From Sutcliffiella halmapala (lineage in GTDB: Bacteria > Bacillota > Bacilli > Bacillales > Bacillaceae_I): DNA of 64,000 nucleotides. Positions 18,661 to 31,977 of this stretch are shown in pieces. Each line of letters opens with the position of its first letter. Position 1 is the stretch's first letter. The stretch spans positions 2,832,702 to 2,896,701 of the forward strand of contig NZ_KV917375.1 of assembly GCF_002019665.1 (NCBI RefSeq), written 5' to 3'. The notes beneath the pieces are model-generated. The model saw nothing but the letters and a program-made list of their open reading frames with translations, was not told the DNA's origin and searched no databases. A program made the position numbers and the translations under genes.

Positions 18661-21348
18661 TTATACCATATTTTTCTTTGCTTTACTTGTAAAAAGAGTA
18701 CCCACTAGTAAAAAAGTTGGTAGGGATGCCAATCCTAGTATTAAGAGCCATTCTTGTGGGTCAAGTGCTACTGTATGAAAAATGACTTGGAGTGGCGGGT
18801 AATAGATTACAATAAGCATTAACAAAATACTTGAAATAACAGCCCCCACTAAATACAAATTCTGAAATGGGTTTCGGTGAAAAATAGAACGCTCACTTCT
18901 ACAATCAAAAACATGTATTAACTGCGCCATAACTAAAGTAGCAAAGGCGACCGTTTGGGCATAAATCAAATCGTCTGGGTGCTGTTTATAGACGATGATA
19001 AAGGCAATTAGGGTAGCAATTCCAATGAGGAACCCTCTGCTAATGATTTTCCACCATAATCCTCTTGCAAACACCCCTTCTTTTGGGTGCCTTGGCTTTC
19101 GCTTCATGACGTCCCCTTCTGCCTGGTCCAAACCTAATGCCATTGCAGGTAGGCCATCTGTTACAAGGTTTACCCATAATATTTGAATTGGGACGAGTGG
19201 AAGAGGCAGTGCTAGTAGCATGGCAAACAACATAACAAGAATTTCTCCAACATTGGATGCAAGTAAATAGCGAATAAACTTGCGGATATTTTCGTATATG
19301 TTTCTACCTTCTTTTATAGCAGATTTAATGGTCGCAAAATTATCATCCAATAATACGAGGGAAGATGCTTCCTTCGCCACATCCGTTCCTGTAATCCCCA
19401 TTGCAATTCCGATGTCAGATGCTTTAATAGCTGGTGCGTCATTGACACCATCCCCTGTCATTGCAACAATATGTCCCTTCTTCTGCAGTGCTTTAACGAT
19501 AGATAACTTATGTTGTGGGGAAACTCTTGCGAACACATAAACATCATCTACCATGTTCTCAAGCTCTTCTTGTGACATCTTTTGGAGCGTTTTCCCTTCT
19601 AACACTTTGCCACCCATCGGCAAGATTCCGATTTCAGTAGCGATTGCTTTTGCTGTTACGATGTGGTCCCCTGTAATCATCACCGTTTTTATGCCAGCTT
19701 CTTTACACTCTCTAACCGCTTGTTTGACTTCTGGTCTTGGAGGGTCAATCATGCCTTGTATCCCAATAAAGATAAGGTTTTTTTCCACTTCTTTTTCCGT
19801 CATACTGTGATGATAGTCAGTAAGAGGTTTAAATGCGACAGCTATGTTTCTCAAAGCTTGTGAAGCTAAAACGTGAACGGTATCTTTCACTATGTTGGCA
19901 TATTTATCTGTAAAGAGTTGTTTTTTGCCTTCCCAAAGGATTGATTCGCTAACATTGCTGATAACATCAGGTGCTCCTTTTGTAATCAGGAATAGCTTTC
20001 CTTGTCGATCATGTACGACCATACTCATCATTTTCCGTTCAGAATCAAATGGGTATTCCTTAACTATTGTAAATTCTTGCAATAGGTTTTCTTTTGTGTA
20101 GCCAGCTTTTAATGCCGCTACAGCCAAAGCCCCTTCTGTCGGATCCCCATCAAGAATATATTGATTATTTTTTTGCGTTATATTTGCATGATTACAAAGT
20201 AATCCAAAGCTCAATAGTTGCTGTAATGATTTATTTTTCGCTGGATCTTTCGAATTATTTGCAATAAATTCTCCAGATGGTTCATAGCCGTTACCCGTGA
20301 TAGTCCAAGTATTGCCACCTGACCATGCTTGAGTGACAGTCATTTTGTTTTGTGTTAAGGTACCTGTTTTATCCGAGCAAATAACAGATGCGCAACCGAG
20401 CGTTTCCACCGCTGGTAACTTTCTTACAATTGATTTTTGTTTAATCATTCTTTGAACACCGAGGGATAGAGCTACAGTAACAATAGCAGGTAAGCCTTCT
20501 GGAATAGCAGCAACAGCTAAAGATACTCCTGCTAAGAACATGTCATATATATTTTGTCCTTGAATAACTCCAAGAATGACGACAAGCAAAGTTAAGAACA
20601 ATGCTACAACAATTAATATTTTCCCTAACTGCTCTAACTTTCGTTGTAATGGAGTAATAGTCGTTTCAGCTGATTGAAGAAGATCTGCAATCTGCCCCAT
20701 AGCTGTGTTCATCCCTGTAGCAACCACGATTCCAACGCCTGTACCACGTGTAACTAGCGTCCCCATGAAAGCCATGTTTTCTTGATCCCCTAAGGAGATA
20801 TCATTTCCATGGACTGGAGTTTCACTTTTGACAGCAGGGACGGATTCACCAGTTAATGCAGATTCTTCAATTTCTAATGAACTTGACTGGACAATACGTA
20901 AATCTGCACCAATTCGATCACCGCTTGAAAACTTCACAACATCGCCTACAACAATTTCTCGTGAAGCTATCTTTCGCCATTCTTTATCACGTAAAACGGT
21001 GACCTGAGGTGCGGAAAGTTCTTTTAACGCTTGTAAGGAACGTTCTGCTTTCCTTTCTTGGAAAAAGCCCAATACTCCATTAATTAATACTATCGCCATG
21101 ATGGCAACTGCATCGATGTATTCTCCTAGTAGCCCTGAAATTAAAGTTGCCGCTAGAAGAACCACTACCATAAAATCCTTAAACTGCTCTAGAAAAACTA
21201 AAAAGGCGTTTGGTCGTTCTGCCTCTTGAAGTTCATTCGTCCCAAACTGCAACAGACGATTTTTCGCTTCTGTTTCGCTTAATCCTGCTTTTACATCAGA
21301 GTTTATCCTCTCTTCTACTTCTTCTGTACGCATCTCATGCCATTTCAT
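18661..21348 (-). CDS. yloB: Calcium-transporting P-type ATPase (YloB, SERCA-like)
   Basis: 895 aa type IIA P-ATPase pumping Ca2+ out of the cytoplasm. The order is N-terminal cation ATPase domain, TGES in the actuator domain, phosphorylation motif CSDKTGTLT, MITGDH and GDGVNDAPA in the P domain, and a C-terminal helix bundle of about six segments, for roughly ten membrane helices. The PEGLPA sequence in helix 4 fits Ca2+ binding. The ATG at 21348 follows GAGGTGA and gives the B. subtilis-like start MKWHEM. In B. subtilis YloB is forespore-associated and aids spore heat resistance. Confidence 0.95.
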   Translation of the reverse strand: MKWHEMRTEEVEERINSDVKAGLSETEAKNRLLQFGTNELQEAERPNAFLVFLEQFKDFMVVVLLAATLISGLLGEYIDAVAIMAIVLINGVLGFFQERKAERSLQALKELSAPQVTVLRDKEWRKIASREIVVGDVVKFSSGDRIGADLRIVQSSSLEIEESALTGESVPAVKSETPVHGNDISLGDQENMAFMGTLVTRGTGVGIVVATGMNTAMGQIADLLQSAETTITPLQRKLEQLGKILIVVALFLTLLVVILGVIQGQNIYDMFLAGVSLAVAAIPEGLPAIVTVALSLGVQRMIKQKSIVRKLPAVETLGCASVICSDKTGTLTQNKMTVTQAWSGGNTWTITGNGYEPSGEFIANNSKDPAKNKSLQQLLSFGLLCNHANITQKNNQYILDGDPTEGALAVAALKAGYTKENLLQEFTIVKEYPFDSERKMMSMVVHDRQGKLFLITKGAPDVISNVSESILWEGKKQLFTDKYANIVKDTVHVLASQALRNIAVAFKPLTDYHHSMTEKEVEKNLIFIGIQGMIDPPRPEVKQAVRECKEAGIKTVMITGDHIVTAKAIATEIGILPMGGKVLEGKTLQKMSQEELENMVDDVYVFARVSPQHKLSIVKALQKKGHIVAMTGDGVNDAPAIKASDIGIAMGITGTDVAKEASSLVLLDDNFATIKSAIKEGRNIYENIRKFIRYLLASNVGEILVMLFAMLLALPLPLVPIQILWVNLVTDGLPAMALGLDQAEGDVMKRKPRHPKEGVFARGLWWKIISRGFLIGIATLIAFIIVYKQHPDDLIYAQTVAFATLVMAQLIHVFDCRSERSIFHRNPFQNLYLVGAVISSILLMLIVIYYPPLQVIFHTVALDPQEWLLILGLASLPTFLLVGTLFTSKAKKNMV

Positions 21349-21502
21349 CTGTTTCACCTCACAACCTTTGCACAAAATCTATCTAAGAAAGCTTATTCAG
21401 ACTCGTCCAAAAAAATGATACACTTTTTAGGACTTATGCTATTTGGTTGTATATAATAGTTTTAGAGTTAAAAGGTACATTAGGTAGGAAAGGGAGTTTT
21501 AT

Positions 21503-23212
21503 ATGTCTTTTGATGGCGTTTTTACATATGCAATGATAAGTGAGTTAAAGGAGAAATTAGAAAGTGGAAGAATTACGAAGATTTATCAACCTTATAAAAA
21601 CGAATTAGTTTTGACCATTCGTTCAGGCAGAAATAACCATAAGCTCCTTATTTCCGCGCATCCTAGTTATGCAAGGATCCACTTGACAGAGGAATCTTAT
21701 GATAACCCAACAGAGCCACCGATGTTTTGTATGCTTTTACGAAAGCATCTAGAAGGAAGTATTATTACGAATATCCATCAAGTGGCGATGGATCGGATAA
21801 TTGTATTTGATGTAAAAGCTCGCAATGAAATTGGGGATGTTTCTTATAAGCAGTTAATTGTAGAGATTATGGGACGTCACTCTAATATCATATTTGTAGA
21901 TAAAGAAAGAAAAATGATACTCGATAGTATTAAGCATGTAGCGATGTCGCAAAACAGACATCGTAGTTTGTCTCCTGGTCAACCGTACGTGCATCCCCCT
22001 GAACAAAATAAAATCCATCCATTTGAAGCTACCGAGGAAATCGTTCAGCGGAAAATTGATTTTATCGGTGGGAAGCTCGATAAGCAGTTAGTAAATACCT
22101 TTGCAGGAATCTCCCCTCTTTTTGCGAAAGAAGCAGTTCACCGGGCAGGACTTGCAAACCGTCAGACCTTGCCTGCGAGCTTTGTAAGCCTTGTAGACTT
22201 CGTTAAAAGTGGGAAAATCGAGCCTCAGTTGACAATGGCTGATAATAAAGAATTCTTTTACTTACTCCCTTTAGAGCATATAAGGGGTGAGAAAAAATTA
22301 TTTTCTAGTCTAAGTGAACTACTTGATCGCTATTATTTTGGTAAAGCTTCCAGAGACCGGGTGAAGCAACAAGCGAATGATTTAGAGCGCTTTATCTCCA
22401 ATGAATTAGAGAAAAACAAAAAGAAAATAATGAAACTAAAACAAACATTAGTTGATGCAAGGGAAGCAGATAGATTTCAACTTTATGGTGAATTATTAAC
22501 CGCCAATTTATATCAACTAAAACGCGGAGACACAGAGGCGGAAGTACTCAATTATTATAGTGAGAGTGGAGAAAGCATTGTCATTCCTCTTGATCCAAAA
22601 CGCGGCCCTTCTGGAAATGCACAGCGCTATTTTCAAAAGTATCAAAAGGCGAAGAATTCTATTTCAGTTGTAGAAGAACAAATTACAAAAGCAAATGCTG
22701 AAATCGAGTATTTTGAAATGATTCTACAACAGGTGGAAACAGCTTCTCCTAAGGATATTAAAGAGATACGGGAAGAATTAGCTGAAGAAGGCTATATGAA
22801 AATCAAGCAAAAGCGTAACCAAAAGAAAATGAAACCTCAAAAACCTGTACTAGAATTATATACTTCGTCTGACGGCACTGAAATAATAGTTGGAAAGAAT
22901 AATAAGCAAAATGACTATCTTACTAATCGAATTGCAAGGCGTGATGATATTTGGCTGCATACGAAGGATATACCTGGTTCTCATGTCGTAATTCGTAGCA
23001 CAGAACCTTCAGAAGAAACCATCAGAGAAGCGGCCACAATCGCTGCCTACTTTAGTAAAGCACGTCATTCTAGTTCCGTTCCAGTGGACTTTACCAAAGT
23101 TCGTAATGTGAAGAAGCCATCGGGATCAAAGCCTGGATTTGTGATTTATGAACAACAGCATACGCTGTATGTAACGCCAAATGAAGAAATGATTATAGCG
23201 TTAAAAGGATAA
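21503..23212 (+). CDS. rqcH: Ribosome quality control protein RqcH (YloA, NFACT family)
   Basis: 569 aa. RqcH binds stalled 50S subunits with peptidyl-tRNA and recruits tRNA-Ala to add C-terminal alanine tails. The NFACT-N domain begins [19 protein letters not shown]; a helix-hairpin-helix and a long coiled coil (about 280-420) follow; the C-terminal NFACT-R domain has [18 protein letters not shown]. The family was once annotated as fibronectin-binding (FbpA). Divergent from yloB, it has TATAAT at 21452-21457, without a good -35 box, and GGGAG before the ATG. Its helper RqcP2 (YlmH) is also in this window at 41857-42630. Confidence 0.95.
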   Translation: MSFDGVFTYAMISELKEKLESGRITKIYQPYKNELVLTIRSGRNNHKLLISAHPSYARIHLTEESYDNPTEPPMFCMLLRKHLEGSIITNIHQVAMDRIIVFDVKARNEIGDVSYKQLIVEIMGRHSNIIFVDKERKMILDSIKHVAMSQNRHRSLSPGQPYVHPPEQNKIHPFEATEEIVQRKIDFIGGKLDKQLVNTFAGISPLFAKEAVHRAGLANRQTLPASFVSLVDFVKSGKIEPQLTMADNKEFFYLLPLEHIRGEKKLFSSLSELLDRYYFGKASRDRVKQQANDLERFISNELEKNKKKIMKLKQTLVDAREADRFQLYGELLTANLYQLKRGDTEAEVLNYYSESGESIVIPLDPKRGPSGNAQRYFQKYQKAKNSISVVEEQITKANAEIEYFEMILQQVETASPKDIKEIREELAEEGYMKIKQKRNQKKMKPQKPVLELYTSSDGTEIIVGKNNKQNDYLTNRIARRDDIWLHTKDIPGSHVVIRSTEPSEETIREAATIAAYFSKARHSSSVPVDFTKVRNVKKPSGSKPGFVIYEQQHTLYVTPNEEMIIALKG

Positions 23213-23221
23213 TAAAGCACC

Positions 23222-23507
23222 AAAGAGGCTGGGACAAAAGAATATTTTTCAGTTTGATTCTGTTTAAGTCTGATTTTTAGATAACCTAGCTGTTGATTGG
23301 AGCACAAGGCGAAGACTCCTGCGGGAGATAGCGTTTTGTGGAGACCCCACAGGCGAAGCCGAGGAGGCTCCACAAGCGCCCCGCGGAAAGCGAAGCCTAG
23401 TGCGGAAATCAACAGCGGTGTTTAACAGATCCTTTATATTAAGGCTCTCTTTAGGTTAAATTGTTCGTAAATGAAGTTGGGAATTTAATTTATGTCCCAG
23501 CCTCTTT
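23222..23507. repeat. Interspersed palindromic repeat, copy B (composite)
   Basis: A 286-bp nested palindrome between rqcH and the lipoprotein gene. The outermost arms AAAGAGGCTGGGACA (23222-23236) and TGTCCCAGCCTCTTT (23493-23507) are perfect. Inside are AACCTA/TAGGTT, then CTGTTGATT (23290-23298) with AATCAACAG (23407-23415), then a GC-rich core (23309-23395) homologous to copy A in the opposite orientation. It accounts for most of the 406-bp gap; the remaining 110 bp hold the upstream region of the next gene, where no clear promoter was seen. Confidence 0.88.
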
Positions 23508-23618
23508 TAATTTGATAAGTCATTAATATAAAGGTAAAAAGGGTAATTAGTTGCTTCCTAATAAAAACCATGTTTAAATGAATAAATAGTTTTAAATGTA
23601 TTTTATGGAGGTTTCAAC

Positions 23619-24350
23619 ATGAAAAATAAACTTACACTCTTTTTAATGGTATTGATGTCCAGTATCCTACTTGCAGCATGTGGAGGAAATGATAACAACG
23701 CCGCAACTGAAGATGATCAAAACGAAGAGCAACCAAATGAACAAGTAGATCCAGAAAAAGTCGTAGCGAAAGTAAACGGGGAAGAAATTAAAGGACAAGA
23801 CTATAATAGCATGATGCAACAAACACAAATGATGATGATGCAATATGGTCAAGCCGGTGATCCTGAAACGATTAAAGAACAAACATTAAACACTTTAATA
23901 GATCAAGAGCTTCTATCTCAAGAGGTTGCTAATAAAGGGTATACGGCAACTGAAGAAGAAGTCGAAGAGTCTATTGCTGAAATTAAAGCAAATTATGAAA
24001 CTGAAGAGCAATTTGAAGAGGAGCTTGAGAGTATCCCTCTTACAATGGAAACACTAAAAAAACAAATTGCAGATGATGTAGCTTTTAGAAAATATTTAGA
24101 TAAAGAACTTGCTGCGGCCGAGATTACAGACGAGCAAGTAAAAGAATATTATGAGCAAGCGAAAGAACAAAGCGAAGCACAAAAGCAACAAAATGAAGAG
24201 CAAACAGAAGAGGAAGAAACACCTTTCCCTGAGTTAGCAGATGTACAGGATCAAATTAGAAGTCAATTAGAACAACAAGAAGTTCAGAAACAACTACAAG
24301 CTATCGTAGAAGACCTGAAAGCAAATAGTGAGATTGAGCGATTAATCTAA
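23619..24350 (+). CDS. SurA/PrsA-like N-terminal domain lipoprotein
   Basis: 243 aa predicted extracytoplasmic lipoprotein. The signal peptide ends in the lipobox LLAAC with C21 as lipidation site, followed by an acidic Asn/Glu-rich linker (24-45). Residues about 46-165 (VVAKVNGEEIKGQDYN and on) look like the SurA N-terminal chaperone domain; the rest is a charged, Gln/Glu-rich helical tail ending ASN-EIERLI. No parvulin domain is present between the halves, unlike PrsA, so it is probably a chaperone without isomerase activity. GGAGG lies 8 nt before the ATG. A single-gene unit with its own terminator, it occupies the place of the cysH operon in B. subtilis. Confidence 0.8.
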   Translation: MKNKLTLFLMVLMSSILLAACGGNDNNAATEDDQNEEQPNEQVDPEKVVAKVNGEEIKGQDYNSMMQQTQMMMMQYGQAGDPETIKEQTLNTLIDQELLSQEVANKGYTATEEEVEESIAEIKANYETEEQFEEELESIPLTMETLKKQIADDVAFRKYLDKELAAAEITDEQVKEYYEQAKEQSEAQKQQNEEQTEEEETPFPELADVQDQIRSQLEQQEVQKQLQAIVEDLKANSEIERLI

Positions 24351-24393
24351 TCTGTTTTATGAAAAACATACTAAAAGAATATTAGTTAAAGAA

Positions 24394-24451
24394 AAATACG
24401 AACTATTATGCGAAATTCTAAGTAGAGTTTTGCATTAGTTCGTATTTTTTT
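24394..24451 (+). terminator. Terminator of the lipoprotein gene
   Basis: A 12-bp perfect stem (24394-24405 with 24436-24447) and a 30-nt loop are followed by a T-run. The repeat copy C starts at its very end. Confidence 0.8.
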
Positions 24452-24618
24452 AGTTTGGTTGTTTAAGTCTGATTTTTAGATAACCTAGCTGTTGATTGGA
24501 GCAATAGGCGAAGCCTAGTGCGGAAATCAACAGCGGTGTTTAACAGATCCTTTATAGTAAGGCTCTCTTTAGGTTAAATTTTTCGTAAATGCAGCTGGGA
24601 ATTTAATTTATGTCCCAG
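24452..24618. repeat. Interspersed palindromic repeat, copy C (core missing)
   Basis: Matches copy B over 23251-23500 but lacks 81 bp of the GC-rich core; the join falls at the direct repeat GCGAAG. It keeps CTGTTGATT/AATCAACAG and the right end TGTCCCAG, while the left terminal arm is absent. Its centre TAGGCGAAGCCTA is a perfect 5-bp hairpin with a GAA loop. It lies between the convergent lipoprotein gene and pyrE and may help end pyrE transcription; no standard pyrE terminator was seen. Confidence 0.85.
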
Positions 24619-24648
24619 TATGTTTTTTCCGTTAAGCAAAGGATATTC

Positions 24649-25277
24649 TTAAAACTGCATCCACGTTTCACTCGTTGGATTCTCTAACCATTTTGCTAGC
24701 TTTAATCGGTCTGACTCTTCCAGAAACCCTTTGTGAATCGCGACATCCAATAATGTTTCATAATCACAAATTGCATGTGCCTGAATTCCATGGCTCGTTA
24801 AATTATCTTTCGCAATCTCAAGACCATATGTAAAGATTGCAACTACTCCTAATACCTCACAACCAGCCTCACGAAGCGCTTCTACGGCATTAATAGAACT
24901 ACCACCTGTTGAAATTAAATCTTCCACCACAACTACCTTTTGTCCTTCACTTACGATACCTTCAATTTGTTTCCCCTTACCATGCCCCTTTGGCTTACTT
25001 CTTACATAACACATCGGTAAATGGAGTTCGTCACTTACTAATGCCGCATGTGGGATACCAGCTGTTGCAGTTCCAGCAATAACTTCTGCTTCTGGAAACT
25101 TTTCCTTAATCAGGTTTGAAAGTGAAAATGCTATATTCTTTCTAACATCAGGATAGGAAATGGTTAATCGATTGTCACAATAAATAGGTGACTTTATTCC
25201 AGATGACCATGTAAAAGGGTCATTCGGTTGGAAAAATACCGCTTTAATTTTCAATAAGTCTTCAGCGATTGTAATGT

Positions 25278-25281
<4 letters not shown>
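24649..25281 (-). CDS. pyrE: Orotate phosphoribosyltransferase
   Basis: 210 aa. It joins orotate and PRPP to orotidine 5'-phosphate, the fifth UMP step. The PRPP-binding motif [14 protein letters not shown] is clear, as is [13 protein letters not shown] near the N-terminus and the flexible-loop lysines in [15 protein letters not shown]. The ATG at 25281 follows AAGGAGTGG at 8 nt and overlaps the pyrF stop. It is the last gene of the pyr operon. Confidence 0.97.
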
Positions 25282-27676
<2,395 letters not shown>

Positions 27677-27677
<1 letters not shown>

Positions 27678-30600
27678 TAATTGAACACCGCCTCAGATTC
27701 ATTACTTTCTAATGTTTCAATCGATTCTATTGAAAATGTCATTGATTCTAATACTCGTAGAATTGCTATCGCTGTATCAAGAGAAGTTAAGCAAGGAATA
27801 CCATTTTCAACAGATTCTCTTCGAATTCTAAATCCGTCTCTAGCAGGCTGTTTACCTCTCGTTAGCGTATTGATAACAAATTGAGCTTGTCCTTTTCGGA
27901 TGATATCAATTAGATTAGGAGATTCCGCTCCGATTTTATTAACGATGGTCACAGGGATGTTCTCTTGTTCAAAGAACTTAGCTGTTCCTTCTGTTGCTAA
28001 TAACTTATACCCAATACCATGGAATCTCTTCGCAATCATCAGAGCCTCTTCTTTGTCCTTATCTGCAATCGTAAATAGTACTGATCCATAAGTCTTAATC
28101 GAAATTCCAGATGCTACTAACCCTTTATACAACGCTTTTTCTAGTGTGTTATCTTTCCCCATTACTTCTCCCGTAGATTTCATTTCTGGCCCAAGTGTAA
28201 TATCTACATTTCTTAGCTTTGCAAAAGAGAAAACTGGCACCTTTACAAATACACCTTTCGTTTCAGGCTGTAATCCTGTTTTATACCCTTGATCACTTAG
28301 ACTTTGCCCTAAGATAATTTTCGTAGCAACCTTGGCCATTGGTACGTGCGTGATTTTACTGAGAAAAGGAACCGTACGACTTGATCTTGGATTTACCTCA
28401 ATTACATATACGTTGTCTTTATAGATAACAAATTGAATATTGAGTAATCCGACAATGTTTAATCCTTGAGCTAACTTAATTGTGTAATCAATTATCTGCT
28501 CTTTTATTTCCTTACTTAAGGTTTGAGGCGGATATACTGCGATCGAATCTCCCGAGTGGACGCCTGCTCGCTCTATATGCTCCATAATTCCTGGGATGAA
28601 TACATCTTTGCCATCTGATATGGCATCTACTTCGATTTCTTTTCCAATCATATATTTATCAATCAAAACTGGATGCTCTGGATTTATTTTCACTGCATTT
28701 TTCATATAGTGCAGTAGTTCTTCCGATTTATAGACAATCTCCATTGCACGACCACCGAGAACATAGGAAGGGCGCACTAGAACTGGATAACCGATGTTTT
28801 CTGCAATTTCAATTGCTTCTGGAATCGAGATTGCTGTTTTCCCATTTGGTTGGGGGATACCTAAATTGGTTAGTGTTTGTTCAAACTTGTCACGATTTTC
28901 AGCTCGATCTAAATCCTCAAGGGTAGTACCTAGAATTTTCACGCCGCGAGCTTCTAGCTCTGCAGCAAGATTAATTGCCGTTTGTCCACCAAATTGAACC
29001 ACGACACCTTTTGGTTTTTCTAAATTAATAATACTCATTACATCCTCTATTGTTAACGGTTCGAAATATAACTTATCAGAGATACTAAAGTCTGTGGAAA
29101 CCGTTTCAGGATTATTATTAATAATGATTGCTTCGTATCCCGCTTCCTTAATCGCCCAAACGGAATGAACTGTTGCATAGTCAAACTCTATACCTTGCCC
29201 GATTCTGATTGGACCTGAGCCTAAGACAACGATACTTTCTTTTTCTGTGACGATTGATTCGTTTTCTTCTTCATAAGTTCCATAAAAATAAGGTGTACCT
29301 GATTCAAACTCTGCTGCACAAGTATCAACCATCTTGTAAACTGGAATCATTCCTTCTTGCAAGCGTAGCTCATAAATTTCACGTTCGGTAGTGTTCCAAA
29401 GCTTTGCGATGGTTAAATCACTGAAGCCCATTTGTTTTGCTTCATAGAGAGTTGTGAGTGAACCGCTATTGCTAGTAATTACGGATTCCATGGATAATAT
29501 ATTGTGTAGCTTTTTCAAGAAGAACAGGTCTACTTGACACCACTCATGAATGGTTTCTATATCCACACCACGGCGAATTGCTTCGGCGATGTAGAATAAT
29601 CGCTCATCTCCCGCTTTTCGAATACGTTTTTCGACTAATTCATCAGAGAAATCCCCACTTGCTTCTAATTCAAGATGTGAGATGTTGGATTCTAGCGAAC
29701 GAACGGCTTTTAGTAACGATTCCTCAAAGGTTCTACCAATTGCCATTACTTCACCAGTTGCTTTCATTTGAGTCCCTAAACGACGATTTGCACTTTCGAA
29801 TTTATCAAATGGAAATCTTGGGATCTTCGTTACAATGTAGTCTAATGCTGGCTCAAAGCAAGCATAGGTTTTCCCTGTAACAGGGTTCATCATTTCATCC
29901 AAAGTTAGACCAACTGCAATTTTAGCAGCAAGTTTTGCGATTGGATAACCAGTTGCTTTCGATGCAAGTGCCGATGAACGACTTACCCTCGGGTTTACTT
30001 CGATAATATAGTATTGGAAGCTATGTGGATCCAAAGCAAGCTGTACATTACATCCGCCTTCAATCTCTAATGCTCGAATTATTTTCAATGACACATTTCG
30101 TAGCATTTGATATTCTCTATCGCTTAGCGTTTGACTTGGTGCTACAACTATGGAATCTCCCGTATGAATACCAACCGGATCGATATTCTCCATATTACAA
30201 ACCACTATCGCGTTATCATTACTATCACGCATTACCTCATATTCAACTTCTTTAAATCCAGCAATGCTTTTTTCTAAAAGACATTGTGTCACAGGACTAT
30301 TTTTCAATCCACTTGTTACAATTTCATCTAGTTCTTCTTTATCAGAACAAATTCCTCCGCCCGTTCCACCTAGTGTATAGGCAGGGCGTACAATCACTGG
30401 ATAACCAACTTGTTCAATGAACTGATAAGCTTCTTCTAAGTTATGGATAATTTCACTCTCAGGTACAGGTTCTGAAAGCTCGTTCATTAATGTCCGGAAA
30501 AGATCACGATCTTCTGCTTTTTGAATCGCAGAAAGCTTGGTTCCTAATATTTGAACGCCACATTCCTCTAACACTCCTGCTTCTGCTAATTCCACTGCTA

Positions 30601-30892
30601 AGTTTAAGCCTGTCTGACCGCCCAATGTTGGTAAAATTGCATCTGGTCGCTCTTTACGTATGATTCTACTTACAAATTCAACCGTTAGAGGCTCCATATA
30701 CACTTTATCTGCCATTTCTTGATCTGTCATGATTGTGGCTGGGTTCGAATTTACTAATATGACGCGATAGCCTTCTTCTTTTAGGGCGATACATGCTTGT
30801 GTACCTGCATAATCAAACTCTGCTGCTTGCCCAATAACAATGGGACCTGAACCGATAACTAAGATGGATTGAATGTCTAGACGTTTTGGCAT
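27677..30892 (-). CDS. pyrAB: Carbamoyl-phosphate synthase, large subunit (pyrimidine-specific)
   Basis: 1071 aa (also carB). It makes carbamoyl phosphate from bicarbonate, ammonia delivered by PyrAA, and two ATP. Two homologous ATP-grasp halves are visible, starting [19 protein letters not shown] and [18 protein letters not shown], each with a VRPxYxLGG motif, followed by an MGS-like regulatory domain at about 935-1071. Position inside the pyr operon indicates the pyrimidine form rather than an arginine one. It overlaps pyrAA by 16 bp. Confidence 0.98.
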
Positions 30893-31977
30893 ACTGGTTC
30901 CTCCTTCTGGTTTGTTTCTGCAATAAGTGTCATAAATTGATCAAATAAGTAGTTTGCATCCTCAGGTCCTGGACTTGCTTCAGGATGATATTGTACAGTA
31001 AAGACTGGATAATCTTTATGTTTGACACCTTCCACTGTGCCATCATTTAGCGCTATGTGAGTTATTTCTAATCTTGTTTCCCCGATGGATTCTTCTGTTA
31101 CTGTATAACCATGGTTTTGAGACGTCAGTGCCACTTTTCCTGTTGCTAAATCTTTCACTGGGTGGTTAGATCCACGATGGCCAAACTTCATTTTTTCTGT
31201 GTTTGCCCCACATGCTAGTGCAAATAATTGATGACCTAAGCAAATACCAAAAATCGGTACTCTTCCAAGAAGCTCTTGAATCATGTTGATCGCCTCAGGA
31301 ACATCTTTTGGATCTCCAGGTCCATTTGAAAGCATCACTCCATCAGGACTAAGCTGCATAATTTCATCAGCAGTGATGTTATAAGGTACTACAACTACAT
31401 CGCAGCCTCTTTTATTTAATTCTCTTAAGATACCATGCTTCATTCCAAAATCGACCAATACCACACGATAGCCTCTCCCTGGACTTGGATAAGCGGTTTT
31501 TGTTGACACTTGCTCCACTTGGTTTGTTGCAAGTGTCGTATCTTTTAGCTGCTCAATAATGCTTTCTCTGTCAACATCTAGACTACATAATGCACCTTTT
31601 AGCGTTCCATGTTGACGGATAATTCGCGTTAGCTTTCGAGTGTCAATCCCTGCAATTCCAGGAATATCCTTTGCTTTGAAAAATTCATCCAACGACCATT
31701 GATTACGGAAGTTTGAAGGATAATCACTAACTTCCTTTACAATAAATCCATGAATAGCAGGGTGGATTGATTCAAAATCATCTCGATTAATTCCGTAATT
31801 TCCAACTAACGGGTAAGTTAAGGTAACAAGCTGTCCGCAATAAGAAGGATCTGATAAAATTTCTTGGTATCCAGTCATCCCTGTATTAAAAACTACTTCC
31901 CCAATAGAGTCCTTTAAGCTGCCAAACGCCTTTCCAATAAAGAAAGTGCCATCTTCTAAAATTAGTTGTCGATTCAT
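30877..31977 (-). CDS. pyrAA: Carbamoyl-phosphate synthase, small subunit (pyrimidine-specific)
   Basis: 366 aa (also carA). Class I glutamine amidotransferase that supplies ammonia to PyrAB. The N-terminal CPSase domain holds [17 protein letters not shown]. The triad is Cys in FGICLGHQL plus His and Glu in [10 protein letters not shown]. It overlaps pyrC by 4 bp (ATGA type). Confidence 0.98.
   Translation of the reverse strand: MNRQLILEDGTFFIGKAFGSLKDSIGEVVFNTGMTGYQEILSDPSYCGQLVTLTYPLVGNYGINRDDFESIHPAIHGFIVKEVSDYPSNFRNQWSLDEFFKAKDIPGIAGIDTRKLTRIIRQHGTLKGALCSLDVDRESIIEQLKDTTLATNQVEQVSTKTAYPSPGRGYRVVLVDFGMKHGILRELNKRGCDVVVVPYNITADEIMQLSPDGVMLSNGPGDPKDVPEAINMIQELLGRVPIFGICLGHQLFALACGANTEKMKFGHRGSNHPVKDLATGKVALTSQNHGYTVTEESIGETRLEITHIALNDGTVEGVKHKDYPVFTVQYHPEASPGPEDANYLFDQFMTLIAETNQKEEPVCQNV

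Noticed and set aside
23146-23412. 88-codon minus-strand frame across the end of rqcH and repeat copy B
   Set aside because: It overlaps the rqcH coding end and repeat DNA, and has no family resemblance or ribosome site.
29578-30255. Plus-strand frames of 76-100 codons inside pyrAB
   Set aside because: They are shadows of a highly conserved gene on the other strand, with no ribosome site and no recognisable domain.
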